Assembly (NCBI GenBank): GCA_910577115.1
Contig: CAJTMC010000011.1
Span: forward strand, 33,115 to 97,114
Length of the DNA stretch: 64,000 bases
Source: an uncultured Lachnospiraceae bacterium
GTDB taxonomy: Bacteria; Bacillota; Clostridia; Lachnospirales; Lachnospiraceae
Direction: 5' to 3'
Positions 35,520 to 45,028 of this stretch are shown here, piece after piece; within the stretch, counting starts at the first letter, position 1, and each line of letters begins with the position of its first letter. A program made the translations under genes and the position numbers. The notes beneath the pieces are model-generated. The model worked only from the letters and a program-made list of their open reading frames with translations. It was not told the origin of the DNA and did no database searches.

Positions 35520-36935
35520 ATGAAAGCTTTTATGGATCAGGATTTCATCCTTCAGACCAAAACCGCGTCTGACCTTTATCACAATTTTGCGGAGAAGACA
35601 CCAATTCTTGACTACCACTGCCACATCAATCCGGCAGAGATTGCAAACGACCGCAAATTTGAAAATATCACACAGGTATGGCTCGGCGGCGACCATTACA
35701 AGTGGCGTTTCATGCGTTCATGCGGCGTTGACGAAAAGTATATGACCGGCGATGCATCGGACAAGGAAAAATTCTTCAAGTGGGCAGAGTGCGTTGGAAA
35801 GGCAATCGGCAATCCGCTTTATCACTGGACACATCTTGAGCTTCAGCGCTATTTTGGCTATACAGGCGCGCTCAACAAAAATACCGCGGAGGAGGTTTGG
35901 AATCTCTGCAATGCAAAGCTTCAAGAAAGCTCTATGAGCGTGCGCGGCTTAATCAAGGCCTCAAACGTTACCTTAATCTGTACAACAGATGATCCGATTG
36001 ATTCTTTGGAATACCATAAGCAGATTGCGGCTGACGATACGTTTGACGTACAGGTGCTTCCCGCATGGCGTCCTGACAAGGCGATGAATATTGAAAAGCC
36101 TGACTATTTTGACTATCTTGCAAAACTTGCAGATGTGAGCGGCGTTGCAATCAATACGTTTGCGGATTTAAAGAATGCGCTGAACAAACGTTTGGATTTC
36201 TTTGCATCAATGGGCTGCTCTGTTTCTGACCATGCTTTGGAGTATGTGATGTATCATCCTGCTACTGACGAAGAAATTGAGGCTATTTTTGCAAAGAGAA
36301 AGGGCGGCGCTGCCGTTACACGTGAGGAAGAGTTGAAGTTTAAGACTGCATTTATGCTTTTTGTCGGCAAGCAGTATCACAGATTAAACTGGGTAATGCA
36401 GCTTCACTATGGTTGTAAGAGAGATAACAATACCCTGCGTTATGACCAGCTTGGTCCCGATACAGGTTATGACTGCATCAACAACTATGCGCCTTCTGCG
36501 GAGCTTGCGGATTTCCTCAACGCTCTGATTAAGACTGACGAGCTGCCTAAGACGATTATTTACAGTCTGAATCCGAACGACAATCAGGCAATCGGAACAA
36601 TTCTCGGTTGTTTCCAGGATTCTACGGCATGTGCGAAGATCCAGCAGGGCAGCGCTTGGTGGTTCAATGATCACAAGACCGGTATGGAGGATCAGATGAT
36701 TTCGCTTGCAAACCTTGGAAATCTTTCCGGATTTGTGGGAATGCTTACGGACTCAAGAAGCTTCCTTTCTTATACAAGACATGAGTATTTCAGAAGAATT
36801 ATGTGTAATCTCATTGGCGGCTGGGTAGAGAACGGCGAGTTCCCTGCTGATATGGAAATCCTTGAGGAGATTGTAAAGGGTATTTCTTATAACAATGCGG
36901 TGAAGTATTTTGGATTTGATTTGAAGACAGTATAA
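35520..36935 (+). CDS. uxaC: Glucuronate/galacturonate isomerase
   Basis: UxaC converts D-glucuronate to fructuronate and D-galacturonate to tagaturonate. The 471-residue protein has the amidohydrolase-fold signature LDYHCHINPAEIA near residue 30, VWLGGDHYKWRFMRSCGV, LICTTDDPIDSLEYH and MLTDSRSFLSYTRHEYFRR. AGGAGG lies before the ATG. Together with kduI it points to growth on pectin-derived uronates; the later enzymes (uxaB, uxaA, kdgK) are not in this window. Confidence 0.97.
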   Translation: MKAFMDQDFILQTKTASDLYHNFAEKTPILDYHCHINPAEIANDRKFENITQVWLGGDHYKWRFMRSCGVDEKYMTGDASDKEKFFKWAECVGKAIGNPLYHWTHLELQRYFGYTGALNKNTAEEVWNLCNAKLQESSMSVRGLIKASNVTLICTTDDPIDSLEYHKQIAADDTFDVQVLPAWRPDKAMNIEKPDYFDYLAKLADVSGVAINTFADLKNALNKRLDFFASMGCSVSDHALEYVMYHPATDEEIEAIFAKRKGGAAVTREEELKFKTAFMLFVGKQYHRLNWVMQLHYGCKRDNNTLRYDQLGPDTGYDCINNYAPSAELADFLNALIKTDELPKTIIYSLNPNDNQAIGTILGCFQDSTACAKIQQGSAWWFNDHKTGMEDQMISLANLGNLSGFVGMLTDSRSFLSYTRHEYFRRIMCNLIGGWVENGEFPADMEILEEIVKGISYNNAVKYFGFDLKTV

Positions 36936-36945
36936 AGATGAACAT

Positions 36946-36978
36946 AAAAGAACCGGTGTTTTGATGCGCCGGTTCTTT
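36946..36978 (+). terminator. Terminator after uxaC
   Basis: AAAGAACCGG pairs with CCGGTTCTTT around a 12-nt loop, just past the uxaC stop; the A-rich left arm may also act on the minus strand. Confidence 0.88.
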
Positions 36979-37061
36979 CTAATGCAAGTTCTTTATCTCT
37001 GCTTTTTCACTACTTTTTCAGATGCTCTATCAGGCAGCTGTGCGGTTTGTTTGGATTATCT

Positions 37062-37409
37062 TTATTGTAACTGATACAGCGTATTTGTCAGTAAAGCTGC
37101 GATATTCTTTTGGATTGTGTCCGCGTCATGCCGCATGACCGCATTTTTGTCAATACAGATGCTAAGCAGCGTATAGTGGTTTGGTGTCGAAATGCTGTGC
37201 GGTTCATAAGGGCAGAGAACAAATACTTGGTTTCTTGTGCAGGCTTCTGCTCCCTGCGCTGTGGTAAGCATAACGGAACCGTCTAATACGATTCCGATTG
37301 TCAGTACGGAAACATGGTTATGCAGCGGATACGATATGGTTGAACGCTCACAGAAAATCAGTTCGATACCCGTTTGTGCACTGTACAGATAACGTATCTT
37401 GCTTGGCAT
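37062..37409 (-). CDS. AraC-type cupin sensor domain without HTH
   Basis: The 115-residue protein resembles the N-terminal cupin of AraC regulators (YPLHNHVSVLTIGIVLDGSV, QVFVLCPYEPHSI) but stops before any DNA-binding domain; AraC proteins are usually ~270 residues. ATG 37409 overlaps the upstream HxlR stop (TAATG) and has AGGAG 8 nt upstream, so it is translated with HxlR. No HTH-coding sequence is evident downstream before the uxaC terminator. It is either a truncated regulator or a stand-alone ligand sensor. Confidence 0.6.
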   Translation of the reverse strand: MPSKIRYLYSAQTGIELIFCERSTISYPLHNHVSVLTIGIVLDGSVMLTTAQGAEACTRNQVFVLCPYEPHSISTPNHYTLLSICIDKNAVMRHDADTIQKNIAALLTNTLYQLQ

Positions 37410-37732
37410 TACAGGTTCTCCTCTCCCCACTGTTTCATGTGTTCAAAAACGGGAAGAAAGCTTTTTCCCAAGTCGGTAAGGTTATATTCCACGCGGGGCG
37501 GCACTTCCTTATAGTCATGGCGGGAAAGAAAGCCGTCCGCCTCCAGCTCCCTGAGCTGCTTTGTCAGACCGGACTCCGTAATCTCTCCAATCTGCCTGCG
37601 CAATGCACCGAAACGGTGTATGTCCTCAAAGGCAATATAGTATATAATTTCCAGTTTCCATTTGCCGCCTAAAATTTTTTGTATGGTGGAAACGGTCTTG
37701 CAGCGTTCGATTGATGCCGGACTTTTTTTCAT
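37409..37732 (-). CDS. HxlR-family transcriptional regulator
   Basis: The 107-residue winged-helix protein shows the HxlR pattern: TIQKILGGKWKLEIIYYI, RFGALRRQIGEIT, LTKQLRELEADGFLSR and YNLTDLGKSFLPV. ATG 37732 is taken as start; a TTG seven codons upstream is the alternative. It is divergent from the radical SAM genes, and GTACT/AGTAC repeats lie in the shared promoter region, so it likely controls itself and them. The cupin-only gene is coupled downstream. Confidence 0.88.
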   Translation of the reverse strand: MKKSPASIERCKTVSTIQKILGGKWKLEIIYYIAFEDIHRFGALRRQIGEITESGLTKQLRELEADGFLSRHDYKEVPPRVEYNLTDLGKSFLPVFEHMKQWGEENL

Positions 37733-37820
37733 TTTAAACAATGCTCCCTTCAAAGTGTGCAGATTTTATGTGAACTTATTCACAATGGTGTCATCTACTG
37801 CCTTTCTTCTCTTTACAGAC

Positions 37821-37849
37821 AGTATAATACACCTGTCAGCAAAAATCAA
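37821..37849 (-). promoter_or_regulatory. Promoter of hxlR-type gene
   Basis: Minus strand TTGATT (37844-37849), 17-bp spacer, TATACT (37821-37826), about 90 bp before the HxlR start. Confidence 0.55.
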
Positions 37850-37867
37850 TGTACCTTTTAAAAGCAG

Positions 37868-37917
37868 GTACTATAAAAAAGTACAGTACTTGTAAAATAA
37901 ATGTACCACTGTATAAT
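37868..37917 (+). promoter_or_regulatory. Promoter and GTAC-repeat operator of radical SAM genes
   Basis: TTGTAA (37890-37895), 16-bp spacer and TATAAT (37912-37917) precede the radical SAM gene. GTACT-N7-AGTAC (37868-37884) and further GTAC copies at 37851 and 37903 flank the -35, a pattern like HxlR-family binding sites. Confidence 0.55.
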
Positions 37918-37948
37918 GAGTGTAAATCACAGGAAAGGAGCGATATTG

Positions 37949-38848
37949 ATGCACTACACAGGAACGATTTGGCGGCCGCCGTATGAAGCGGCGTCACTTT
38001 TATTAGAAGTAACGGCAGGTTGTACGCATCACAAGTGCAAGTTTTGCACCCTGTACAATGATCTGCCGTTTCCATTCAGAATGTCCCCTATGGAGGATAT
38101 CGTGGACGATTTGCAAGAAGTTCAAAAGGCACTCAGCCGATGGAACGACCGTAAAATTGACCGCGTTTTTCTGACAGGAGCCAATCCGTTTGTCTTGTCT
38201 TATGACAAATTAGCGGCGATTGCTACGCTGATTCACGAGTATCTCCCGTCTGTATCCTCAATTGGTTGTTTTGCAAGAATTACGGACATTTCCCCCAAAA
38301 CGGACAGCGAGCTTGCACAGCTCCATGCCGCAGGATATGACCGTCTGACAATCGGCGTGGAAACGGGAGATGATAACGCCCTGCAATTTATGAACAAAGG
38401 TTATGGTTCCTCCGACATTTTAACGCAATGCCAAAGATTAGACGCCGCAGGTATCCGTTACAGCTTCTTTTATTTGGCAGGTATTTCCGGCGCAGGCCGC
38501 GGAGAAACCGGCGCAGAACGGACTGCCGCGCTATGCAATTGCCTTCACCCGATAACAGTTGGCGCAAACATGCTTACCATTTATCCCGATTCGGCGCTTT
38601 TTGGCGAAATCAAGCACGGAAATTGGCAGGAGGAAAGCGAACTTGAGAAATATCGGGAGCTTAGAACACTGGTCGCACAACTGCGGATTGAAACAACCTT
38701 TGCTGCCTTCGGCGCCTCCAATGCATTCCAAATGCAGGGAAGCTTACCAAACGAGCAAAAAAAGCTGCTTTCGGTTCTTGACCGTATTATTGAAACTGTC
38801 AGTGAGGAAGAATTGCGGCGATACCGGAAAGCCGTACACCATTTGTAA
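37949..38848 (+). CDS. Radical SAM protein of unknown function
   Basis: The 299-residue enzyme begins with the family-typical YTGTIWRPPYEAASLLLEVT and a cluster motif GCTHHKCKFC, that is CX4CX2C rather than CX3CX2C, as in a widespread Firmicutes family of unassigned radical SAM proteins. GVETGDD and MLTIYPDSALFGEI are conserved strands of the barrel. AAAGGAG precedes the ATG. A damaged paralogue follows directly; both are divergent from an HxlR regulator, suggesting an inducible function such as stress or metabolite repair. Confidence 0.85.
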   Translation: MHYTGTIWRPPYEAASLLLEVTAGCTHHKCKFCTLYNDLPFPFRMSPMEDIVDDLQEVQKALSRWNDRKIDRVFLTGANPFVLSYDKLAAIATLIHEYLPSVSSIGCFARITDISPKTDSELAQLHAAGYDRLTIGVETGDDNALQFMNKGYGSSDILTQCQRLDAAGIRYSFFYLAGISGAGRGETGAERTAALCNCLHPITVGANMLTIYPDSALFGEIKHGNWQEESELEKYRELRTLVAQLRIETTFAAFGASNAFQMQGSLPNEQKKLLSVLDRIIETVSEEELRRYRKAVHHL

Positions 38849-38863
38849 GAGGAGTGAAATTTT

Positions 38864-39501
38864 ATGCACTTTGCAGGCAGAACATGGAGACCGCCGTACG
38901 AGGCGCATTCGGTTATCATACAGGCGACCTCCGGCTGCACCTACAATCAATGCACATTTTGCAGTCTGTATCAAAACGAATGTTTTCGCATGTCGCCGCT
39001 TTCGGAATTTGAGGAAGATTTGGCAGAAATCAAGCGCTATCAGCCAAATGCCCGAAGAATTTTTTGGACAGGCGCAAATCCTTTTGCCATGAGCTATGAG
39101 AATCTCAGACTGCGGGCTTTGACGGTTAGAGATTATCTGATTAAGTGTCAGACAATGGCGATGTTTGCAAGCATCCGCGACATTAAAGACAAGGAAGTGT
39201 GGCAGTCTCCGTTGACTCGCTCACACTGTTCCCTGACACGAGGCTTTATGAAATGGCAAGACAGGGATTGTTTATCCCTGCCGGAGAAAAAGAGCGTATT
39301 CGTGAATTGCAGACTTTCCTTAACAACCTTATGATACGCACACATTTGTTTGCAAACACGATTTCCAATTTTGCACCAATTACGGCTTATTTACCGTATG
39401 ACCGCAAAAAGGCCACCGACGCGCTGCAGTTTGTTTTGGAACATACCGATGAAGAAGAAATGAAGGCGTATCGAAAAAATTTGAAGTCTTTGGGCCTTTG
39501 A
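38864..39501 (+). pseudogene. Second radical SAM gene, internally deleted and out of frame
   Basis: The first ~110 codons match the upstream gene (FAGRTWRPPYEAHSVIIQ, GCTYNQCTFC, FWTGANPFAMSYEN, FASIRDI). Near 39195-39205 they jump to the C-terminal part, which is in another frame (VSVDSLTLFPDTRLYEMA ... LFANTISNFAPITAYLP). Roughly 100 codons of the barrel, including GVETGDD, are missing, so the protein cannot fold normally. It has its own RBS (AGAGGAG) 15 nt after the intact copy. A 39199 GTG could start a C-terminal fragment, but no function is expected. Confidence 0.85.
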
Positions 39502-39525
39502 AGGAATCCATTGCAATTACAATTT

Positions 39526-40245
39526 TCACTGTTCCAACCCCTTCCTGCGTTCTTTCCAATCCGGCATCATCATTGTCACAAAGTCCCAAAATGCTTTGGA
39601 ATGATTTGGGTGAATAAAATGCGCAAATTCATGCAGTACCACATATTCTACGGAAGTTTTGGGCGCCTCTATCAAGCGGCTGTTTAATGTGATGATCCCT
39701 TTCTGCGGCTGGCAGGAACCCCACCTTGACTTCATGGTTCTTACTTTTAGCGTCGGAAAAGGGACATCATATTTTCGGAACCTCTCATATGTCTGCAATA
39801 TCAATTTCTGAAACACTGCCGTCTGATATTCTTTGAGCCATTTTGTCATCAGAATTTCCTTGCGGCGGAAGTTTTCTTTATTCCTGACCTTTAAGAATAT
39901 GTAACTGCCGTCTGCATAAACTTCCTCGGTTTGCGCCTCTTCTACTTTCAGTGTGAGGTTTCTGCCAAGCAGCACATAGCTTTCCCCGCTGACATATTGT
40001 TTGGGAATGTCGGGGTGCAGTTCTCTTTTCTCCTCGTACTTTGCAAGCGCAGACAAGATAAAGTCCTGCTTTTGGCGGATAAAGTCATCAATAAATGCGA
40101 CCGGAACGCAGGTGTTAGCCGACACTAACACCTGTCCATCCTGTTTGATTCTTAAATTGACGTTTTTGACCCTTTTTCTAGTAAGCTGATATGAAATTAC
40201 GCCATGTTCGCAGGGAACCTGGCGTTGTTGTGGTTTTGCTGTCAT
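39526..40245 (-). CDS. YgjP-like zinc metallopeptidase (DUF45)
   Basis: The 239-residue protein carries the metal motif VVLHEFAHFIHPNHSKAFW (HExxH plus a third His) preceded by MKSRWGSCQPQKGIITLN, both diagnostic of the YgjP/DUF45 metal-dependent hydrolase family. AAGGAG lies 11 nt upstream. The family's substrate is not established; members often sit near restriction systems, but none is here. Convergent with the radical SAM genes. Confidence 0.9.
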   Translation of the reverse strand: MTAKPQQRQVPCEHGVISYQLTRKRVKNVNLRIKQDGQVLVSANTCVPVAFIDDFIRQKQDFILSALAKYEEKRELHPDIPKQYVSGESYVLLGRNLTLKVEEAQTEEVYADGSYIFLKVRNKENFRRKEILMTKWLKEYQTAVFQKLILQTYERFRKYDVPFPTLKVRTMKSRWGSCQPQKGIITLNSRLIEAPKTSVEYVVLHEFAHFIHPNHSKAFWDFVTMMMPDWKERRKGLEQ

Positions 40246-40376
40246 TCGCGTTTTAATCTCCTTAGTGCGATTGTTTTATTTTTCTCTGAATTCTCTAAAC
40301 TGCCTCCGATTCGTCCAATCTCACCATTTATCTTCTTTACAAATAAATGCCATATGCAAAATATCATTAAGAAATT

Positions 40377-41120
40377 TTAAGAACATTGTCTTAAAATATA
40401 ATCCATACCTGCATCCAGGTTAAGAACAACTGCATTTTTAGATAGAATGTTTATAATGATTTCTAAATTGGTTTTATCCTCTAAATCAGAATCATAAATA
40501 AACAAAACCTTTTTTTCAGGGCGCATTTCATCAGCAACGAAAGACCACTGGCGTGCATTACCAATTACTCTTTTCAGATTTTTTCCTTTAAACGAAAACA
40601 TTTTGATGCAAACATTTCCTACCTGATAATCAAATGAAATCTCATCGCAAAACGGACCACTGATTTTTTGTGTTGTATACTCTAAATTATTGGATTCCAA
40701 CACTTTACGAATCAGTTTTTTCTCCTCATTACTGTTTAACCGCTGCGACTTTGCAAAATCATATTTCAAATAAATTTTCGTTAAATCTTCTACGTAGTTC
40801 TCATCTTCATTCACATTTAATACCTTTACTGGTGAAAATTTAAACTCGTTCGCATATACGCTGATATAGGACTGCATATCAAATTTCTCACTATAGTTAA
40901 ATATAGAAACTTCAACTTCTTCCTTAATACCTTTCAAATACAATTTTACAAACTCTACATCTGCCTCATCATCAAATACATGAAAACGTTGGAAGTTAGA
41001 AATATATTTAAAATCACGTTGACCTGTGGTTACATTATGAAACAGAATTCCAATACACAAACATTCATCAGAAATCGGTGAATGATAATAATTTAATGCT
41101 GCATACTCTATGTGATACAT
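40377..41120 (-). CDS. DUF3037-like protein paired with HipA-like kinase
   Basis: The 247-residue protein opens with MYHIEYAALNYYHSPISDECLCIGILFHN, similar to DUF3037 proteins (a strand with N/C-x-G-[VI]-[LI]). The rest is charged and alpha/beta, without membrane segments. It lies 14 nt downstream of a HipA-like kinase gene, an arrangement I recall for DUF3037 with this kinase group. Function is unknown; a regulatory or toxin-antitoxin-like partnership is possible. This is a family-level guess. Confidence 0.5.
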   Translation of the reverse strand: MYHIEYAALNYYHSPISDECLCIGILFHNVTTGQRDFKYISNFQRFHVFDDEADVEFVKLYLKGIKEEVEVSIFNYSEKFDMQSYISVYANEFKFSPVKVLNVNEDENYVEDLTKIYLKYDFAKSQRLNSNEEKKLIRKVLESNNLEYTTQKISGPFCDEISFDYQVGNVCIKMFSFKGKNLKRVIGNARQWSFVADEMRPEKKVLFIYDSDLEDKTNLEIIINILSKNAVVLNLDAGMDYILRQCS

Positions 41121-41134
41121 AATATACCTCCTTC

Positions 41135-41947
41135 CTACTTTTTTATATAATTCATTATTGTTGAAATGATAACATCAAGATTATTAATCCTGTACATTAA
41201 GTATTTTACAAGCGAATCCATATCACCTTGACTTGGTTTCCATTCATTTGGAATGGCTTCGATAAACTCCGTAATTATATCACAATTGAGCCTGTTTTTG
41301 AAGTACAAGCTTTCTTTCTGCAAAAGTTCCTTTGTCACAGATATATTATGAAAAAACATATCATACAAATACCTGTTATAGTCCAAAATTTTTGTGTCTG
41401 ATAAGTCATTTTCTATCATTGCACGTTCCAAACATCCCGAATTCCATAATGCCTGATTTATAAAAACATGTGAATGGTCAATCACCTTCAATAAAATATT
41501 ATTTTTATAAAAGCTTACCAAGAGATTTCCCGGATTACGGTCACTATTAAAAATGATATGGTCAAACAAGATTACTTTTATGAAATCTTCTTTATTTTTC
41601 ATCCGCCCAATAATTGTTGGCAAAAGTTTTGTTGTTTTAGGCATATATGTTGAATAGAATGCCTTTCCATAGTTATTCACTCCTGCAATGTCGTCGTCTT
41701 GTATTTCCGTCTTTTCATTCATAATGCATATCCCCGAACGTGGCATTGGAATATCTAACAGAATTGCCAGTCTATAGCATAAATATTCATTAAAAAGCAC
41801 AAGGTTTCCTTCCGGACCATTTTTTAGTTTTACAATCGCCTGTGTACCATCTTCTAAAATAGCAAATTTAGGCTCGGTAGAACCTATCGACATATTATTA
41901 CATAATTGCTGAATTATTAGCTCATTAATGAATATCACCCCTATCAC
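41135..41947 (-). CDS. HipA-like kinase domain protein
   Basis: The ~270-residue protein has a compact HipA-like kinase layout: GSTEPKFAILEDGTQAIVKLK (nucleotide-binding strand with Lys), FNEYLCYRLAILLDIPMP, the catalytic loop FDHIIFNSDRNPGNLL (HxxxNxDRxxxN) and KVIDHSHVF (metal Asp). Free HipA_2-type proteins lack the HipB partner. The start is uncertain: GTG 41947 is given, since a TATAAT (41961-41966) sits just upstream and a longer TTG start would precede that promoter; GTG 41938 or an ATT at 41929 after AGGGG are alternatives. Confidence 0.6.
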   Translation of the reverse strand: MIGVIFINELIIQQLCNNMSIGSTEPKFAILEDGTQAIVKLKNGPEGNLVLFNEYLCYRLAILLDIPMPRSGICIMNEKTEIQDDDIAGVNNYGKAFYSTYMPKTTKLLPTIIGRMKNKEDFIKVILFDHIIFNSDRNPGNLLVSFYKNNILLKVIDHSHVFINQALWNSGCLERAMIENDLSDTKILDYNRYLYDMFFHNISVTKELLQKESLYFKNRLNCDIITEFIEAIPNEWKPSQGDMDSLVKYLMYRINNLDVIISTIMNYIKK

Positions 41948-42035
41948 GATTCTTATAGGTATTATATCAGATATCCCTCCGTTTTTCGACAAAAATCATA
42001 TACGAATCCAACAAATACTTTTATCAAAACGCTCC

Positions 42036-43829
42036 TCACACCTTCTCCACCTTCCGGTCATACGTCACCAGCCCGTTAATCTCCTCCTCAATATCGGAAA
42101 GCTGCGTGTAAACCGCCGCGCACAATCCTTCTTTTTTCAACCGCTCCACCTGCGTCATAAACTGCGCATACTCCTCCAAAAACCGCTCTGCATCCTCATG
42201 AACGCCATACCCGAAATACGCGTCTGAATACGTATGTCCCTCCACAATCAGCGAAATCCCGCCATACTCCGACAGAACGTATGGTCTGTTTCCTCTTTTT
42301 ACAGACAGCTTAAAAAAGTACGTATGCTCACTTTTCACATCCCCCGCTCCCTGGTCAAACCAGCCGCTGTGTGCGTCAATCAAACGCGTAGTGTCCATTC
42401 TTTGCACAAACGCCGTATTCTTCACCGCGTCAAACTGCCCCCAGCCCTCATTAAAAAGCACCCACATGCAGATACAAGGACAGTTGTACAACTGCGCAAC
42501 CGTTTCCGCACACTCCTTTTTCCACTCCCTGCGCCCGCTCACGTTCTCCCTCGCAGTATAGCTGTAATGATTATCCTTAAGCTTCTGCAACGGCACAATC
42601 GCATTCGGAAGATAGCACGTCTTTATGAAATTATACGTCCCCCCTCCGTTGATCATATCCTGCCACACCAAAACCCCCATCCTGTCACAATGATAATACC
42701 ACCGCATCGACTCGATTTTGCAATGCTTTCGAATCATGTTAAAGCCTTTACTCTTGACAAACTGAATATCATACACCATCGCCGCATCATCCGGCGGCGT
42801 CATAAGGCTCTCCGGATAATACCCCTGATCCAGCACGCCGTTTTGAAAATATGGTACATGATTCAGGCAAAGACGCGGCACGCCGTCCCCGTCCTTCTCA
42901 ACGGAAAAGCAACGCATACCGAAATAACTCTCCACCGTATCCGCCACCCCTTCACCGCACAGGCAAATCTTTACATCATACAAAAACGGCAATACCGGCG
43001 ACCAGCTTTTCTTGTCGGGTATCGGTACGGACAGCTCTACCCACTCCGCATCGCTGCCTGCACACTCCGCCTTTCCGGCTAATACATCCCCGTCATAAAC
43101 CTCCGCAGAATATGACACATGAGTCATATTTTTACTTCCCTTTACCGAAATCACCACCCTGTCCTCATCATACACCGGTGTTATGCGAAGCGATTTTATG
43201 TAAATATCGGGAACCCACTCATACCAAACCGTCTGCCACAAGCCGCTCTGCGCCGTATAAAACATTCCGCCGTTTTTGAGGCACTGCTTTCCTCTGCCAT
43301 GATATGACGTATCACTCCTGTCCTGAACGCACACCATAACGGTATTTGTCCCAATTTTCACCCACTTCGTAATATCCAGCGAAAACGACTGGTAACCTCC
43401 CGAATGGCGGCCTGCCTCCCTGTCATTCACATACACCTTGCACCGCTCGTCACACGCGCCGAAATGCAAAATCAAACGTCCCTTGATTTCTTCAATCTCA
43501 ATCTCACGCATATACCACAAATATTCGTCCGGCATCAACTGCCGTTCCACGCCCGACAGCACCGTTTCCGGCGAAAACGGCACAAGAATTTTCCCGTCCC
43601 ATGCAGACGGCTGTTCGGTAGTTTCCGTAAATGCGTACTGCCAAAATCCGTTTAATATGGTGTAATTATCACGCACAAGCTGCGGTCTTGGATACTCCGC
43701 AAGCGGCTGGGGATTTTCGCTCTTCATAAGCGCCTCCCCCCACCTCGTCATAAGCTGCTTCGGCTGTGCCTTATCCCCTGTGAAAAACCGCTCCGCTTTG
43801 ATTGCCGTCATTACCTCTTTTAATTTCAT
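42036..43829 (-). CDS. Glycoside hydrolase family 2 protein
   Basis: The 597-residue enzyme has a sugar-binding jelly-roll (WYMREIEIEEIKGRLILHFGACD, GGYQSFSLDITKWV), an immunoglobulin-like domain and a TIM barrel with the acid/base motif WVLFNEGWGQFD and the probable nucleophile in VLSEYGGIS. It lacks a signal peptide, so it acts in the cytosol on imported oligosaccharides. It is shorter than LacZ and its linkage specificity (beta-galactosidase, -glucuronidase or -mannosidase) cannot be read from sequence. GGAGG precedes the ATG. It ends the long co-directional run from 52309. Confidence 0.88.
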   Translation of the reverse strand: MKLKEVMTAIKAERFFTGDKAQPKQLMTRWGEALMKSENPQPLAEYPRPQLVRDNYTILNGFWQYAFTETTEQPSAWDGKILVPFSPETVLSGVERQLMPDEYLWYMREIEIEEIKGRLILHFGACDERCKVYVNDREAGRHSGGYQSFSLDITKWVKIGTNTVMVCVQDRSDTSYHGRGKQCLKNGGMFYTAQSGLWQTVWYEWVPDIYIKSLRITPVYDEDRVVISVKGSKNMTHVSYSAEVYDGDVLAGKAECAGSDAEWVELSVPIPDKKSWSPVLPFLYDVKICLCGEGVADTVESYFGMRCFSVEKDGDGVPRLCLNHVPYFQNGVLDQGYYPESLMTPPDDAAMVYDIQFVKSKGFNMIRKHCKIESMRWYYHCDRMGVLVWQDMINGGGTYNFIKTCYLPNAIVPLQKLKDNHYSYTARENVSGRREWKKECAETVAQLYNCPCICMWVLFNEGWGQFDAVKNTAFVQRMDTTRLIDAHSGWFDQGAGDVKSEHTYFFKLSVKRGNRPYVLSEYGGISLIVEGHTYSDAYFGYGVHEDAERFLEEYAQFMTQVERLKKEGLCAAVYTQLSDIEEEINGLVTYDRKVEKV

Positions 43830-43857
43830 ACCTAACCTCCATCTGCTGCAAACCGCT

Positions 43858-44973
43858 TCACTTCTTCAAAATACTCCCATTGTTCCATATCAGTGTATTG
43901 TATGCAAACAAAATATCCGCGTTTTCAAAATCCACATACCGGTCAATCAGGCTTGCGCTGATATAGCGCAAATCCACCAGTACAACTTCATCATACTGCT
44001 CCAAAAGCAGCGGCGCCAAACTGCTCCCAAACGAATCCCGAAACACAATCAGCCTCCGCGCGTCCGCTCCCGCAGAATCGGCGCGCACAGTTTTGATTGT
44101 CAGCACTGCCCGCGCACCGCCAAGATAAATATCGTAAGCGTCAAGGCTCTTTTCGTCCGAAAGCAGCTGCGTCTGATAAACTGCTTTCATACTGTCGCTC
44201 TCCGCATCATAAACCTCCGCGTTGTCCGTCGTTTCATTGGTAAGGTAAACAAGCTCCTCCGCCGGAAACGGGAGCGCCGCCTGACCGCGGTAAACACCGT
44301 TGAAATTTTCGATTTTATGCGGCACATAGTGCGCAATATCAAACGCCGTATTTTCACACCCCAGTCCGGCCAACAGACATTCTACAACACCGCCAATGCA
44401 CTCCTGCCGCCAGTGCGCATCTGTCCGGTAGTAGCTGTCAATCGTAAGCGCAGAAGCAATATCAATATAGTTTGCCTCTCTCGCAAGTCCGTCCGAAAGC
44501 AGCACAAACAGCTTATCATAGTCCATATGCGGATACCCGTTCTGCGCTGCAAGGAAATAATTTTTGTCCGGAATCACAGTGTAAAATACGCGGTTGTCCG
44601 GAAAATATGTCCCCTTCAAAGACCGCACCATCTGCACCGTCCGCTCCACTCCTGCCTCATTCAAGGGATATTCCAGCTTCGATGCATGTCCGTTTGCAAT
44701 ATAAATACCGTTGTTTTCTTTCTGCTGCAACACAGTGACGGCAAAATTCGCTTTCAGCCCCCGATACGCCTCCCGCAGCGGAAAATGATCCAACAGATAC
44801 GTCTCCAGTCTGCCCGTATAGTTCCCATCCATAAGACTGTCCGCGGAAAGCTCCGGCATCTCCGCAAGCCGCCTGCGCTCCGATGCGGAATACGCCTGTT
44901 TCGGACGCAAAATCAATGCCCCCGCGCTCCCCAGCACAATCATCATCAATAAAATCAAAGTCACTCGTTTCAT
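43858..44973 (-). CDS. DHHW/AlgX-like acetylation protein
   Basis: The ~371-residue protein has an N-terminal membrane anchor (VTLILLMMIVLGSAGALIL) and an extracytoplasmic SGNH-like domain. The DHHW-type motif RTDAHWRQ and the serine region FRDSFGSSLAPLL are visible. AlgX/DHHW proteins work with MBOAT acyltransferases to O-acetylate surface polymers, and the MBOAT gene lies 55 nt upstream. Start is uncertain among GTG 44985, ATG 44979 and ATG 44973. The polymer is unknown. Confidence 0.85.
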   Translation of the reverse strand: MKRVTLILLMMIVLGSAGALILRPKQAYSASERRRLAEMPELSADSLMDGNYTGRLETYLLDHFPLREAYRGLKANFAVTVLQQKENNGIYIANGHASKLEYPLNEAGVERTVQMVRSLKGTYFPDNRVFYTVIPDKNYFLAAQNGYPHMDYDKLFVLLSDGLAREANYIDIASALTIDSYYRTDAHWRQECIGGVVECLLAGLGCENTAFDIAHYVPHKIENFNGVYRGQAALPFPAEELVYLTNETTDNAEVYDAESDSMKAVYQTQLLSDEKSLDAYDIYLGGARAVLTIKTVRADSAGADARRLIVFRDSFGSSLAPLLLEQYDEVVLVDLRYISASLIDRYVDFENADILFAYNTLIWNNGSILKK

Positions 44974-45028
44974 ACGCATTCCCACTCTGCCAACCTAAAA
45001 ATACACAAATTTTTCTATTTAACTTTCC

